A stretch of DNA of 60,473 nucleotides from JACKCP01 sp034007295 (lineage in GTDB: Bacteria; Desulfobacterota; Desulfobacteria; Desulfobacterales; JACKCP01), in NCBI GenBank assembly GCA_034007295.1, contig JAVERC010000018.1:1-60473 (forward strand), read 5' to 3'. Every line of letters begins with the position of its first letter. Position 1 is the stretch's first letter. The notes below the pieces were generated by a model, which saw nothing but the letters and a program-made list of their open reading frames with translations, searched no databases and had not been told where the DNA came from. This document shows, one piece after another, positions 59,804 through 60,473 of the stretch. Made by a program: the position numbers and the translations under genes.

Positions 59804-60166
59804 ATGAAAGAAAAAGATGTTCAGTATTTTAAAGAAATTTTGACAGAGCAGTTAAAAGAACTTCTTGCCCATGGAGATAACACTGTAAGCGGAATGACAG
59901 AATCAAAGGAGAATTTTCCAGATCCTACAGACAGAGCTTCCCATGAAACAGACAGAAATTTTACATTAAGAATTCGTGACAGAGAGCATAAGCTGATTAA
60001 AAAAATTAAAAAAGCACTTGCAAGAATAGAAGAAGGTACTTTTGGCATTTGTGAGGGCTGCGGTGAAGAAATTTCAATTGAGAGATTAAAAGCTAGACCC
60101 GTTACAACTGAATGCATTGACTGCAAAACCAAAGCTGAGGCCCGTGAAAGAGCTCTTGGCATATGA
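59804..60166 (+). CDS. dksA: DksA/TraR-family RNA polymerase-binding protein
   Basis: 120 residues. A long coiled coil with the tip motif 'DPTDRAS' (DxxDxA, about 43-49) is followed by the C4 zinc finger 'CEGC'-'CIDC' (about 84-107), the standard DksA layout. It binds the RNA polymerase secondary channel to mediate the ppGpp response. GAAAGG precedes ATG. The PHP-domain gene starts five bases after its stop. Confidence 0.92.
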   Translation: MKEKDVQYFKEILTEQLKELLAHGDNTVSGMTESKENFPDPTDRASHETDRNFTLRIRDREHKLIKKIKKALARIEEGTFGICEGCGEEISIERLKARPVTTECIDCKTKAEARERALGI

Positions 60167-60171
60167 ATTAA

Positions 60172-60473
60172 ATGATAGATTTACATATACATACCACTGC
60201 ATCAGATGGTGTAAATTCTCCTGAAAAAATTGTGGAAATGGCTTCAAATATGAAACTTGAGGCTATTTCCATAACAGATCATGATACGCTTGAAGGTTCA
60301 AGGCAGGCTATTAAAATTATTGGGGAAGAAATACCTGAAATTCTTACTGGTGTTGAAATTAGTACTTCTGCACCAAAAGAATTTAATATTTCTGAAAGTG
60401 TTCATGTCCTGGGATACAGAATTGACTTAAATAGTAAGTCTCTTGAAGAAGAGCTTTTGCTTCTCAGGGATTC
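60172..60473 (+). CDS. PHP-domain phosphoesterase, partial (3' end outside window)
   Basis: 100 residues visible. 'DLHIHTTASDGVNSPEKIV' and 'ISITDHDTLEG' are the first two PHP metal motifs, and 'TGVEISTS' the third. Related short proteins (YciV/RNase AM, TrpH) remove 5' nucleotides from RNA or hydrolyse pAp. The rest lies beyond the window. Overlaps in expression with dksA are likely. Confidence 0.85.
   Translation, partial: MIDLHIHTTASDGVNSPEKIVEMASNMKLEAISITDHDTLEGSRQAIKIIGEEIPEILTGVEISTSAPKEFNISESVHVLGYRIDLNSKSLEEELLLLRD

Overview
The window looks like a chromosomal segment of a low-GC, anaerobic Desulfobacterota-type (former deltaproteobacterial) bacterium. This is inference from gene content: a SelB elongation factor, a phenylacetate-CoA ligase followed by an ACT-domain protein, a hemA/ccsA-like/siroheme-synthase cluster, a GlcF/HdrD-like Fe-S protein, a DUF2333 protein and AT-rich intergenic DNA. 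No rRNA, CRISPR array or intact prophage is visible. Two tRNA genes are present: initiator tRNA-Met and tRNA-His.

Bases 1-4.8 kb form an accessory patch. It holds the truncated end of an integron-type tyrosine recombinase; a mazEF-type toxin-antitoxin pair with a clear promoter/operator, whose antitoxin frame is broken in a run of nine A; a 1074-residue secreted tandem beta-propeller-like protein whose base composition looks richer in G+C than its neighbours; and a RelE-like toxin remnant. From 4.8 kb onward the content is mostly housekeeping.

4.8-12.8 kb, mainly minus strand: plsB, a fused MurU-AmgK enzyme, dapB, a small membrane protein on the plus strand, a NamZ-family exo-muramidase and a trypsin-like protease. 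13.1-17.0 kb, plus strand: crotonase, paaK, ACT protein, SprT/DUF2786 protein. 17.2-27.0 kb, minus strand: a mutS, amidase, alcohol dehydrogenase, hinT operon; a LapA-like protein; a UPF0280 protein; tRNA-fMet; and yggU, thrH, hom. 27.1-34.1 kb: purM-tsaD (plus), mltG, a hypothetical gene and nagZ (minus), radical SAM gene and hemW (plus). 34.2-41.0 kb: DUF2333 gene and selB (minus), tRNA-His, cardiolipin synthase and patatin (plus), cytochrome c (minus), SMR transporter (plus). 41.0-49.1 kb: sbcC, sbcD, a DUF4213/DUF364 protein and an uncharacterised P-loop ATPase (minus), with a divergent unrecognised gene. 49.2-52.7 kb, minus: membrane protein, TIGR01777 epimerase, cysE. 52.8-60.5 kb, plus: two DHH phosphoesterases around an Fe-S oxidoreductase, an MBL hydrolase, siroheme synthase, a ccsA-like gene, hemA, dksA and a PHP-domain gene cut by the window end.

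Two themes recur. Peptidoglycan turnover and recycling is spread over separate operons (MurU-AmgK, NamZ, an amidase, MltG, NagZ). Tetrapyrrole synthesis is clustered at the right end (siroheme synthase, CcsA-like, HemA, with HemW elsewhere).

The most notable unexplained structure is a dispersed intergenic repeat with a shared core near TGAACGAAAACGG followed by a T run. At least seven copies are readable (near 10.6, 13.9, 17.1, 23.1, 31.7, 37.8 and 49.2 kb). Two of them are long inverted pairs and one doubles as a transcription terminator. The best candidates for uncharacterised protein systems are the P-loop ATPase at 46.3-48.2 kb with its divergent neighbour, and the large tandem-propeller protein at 1.2-4.4 kb.
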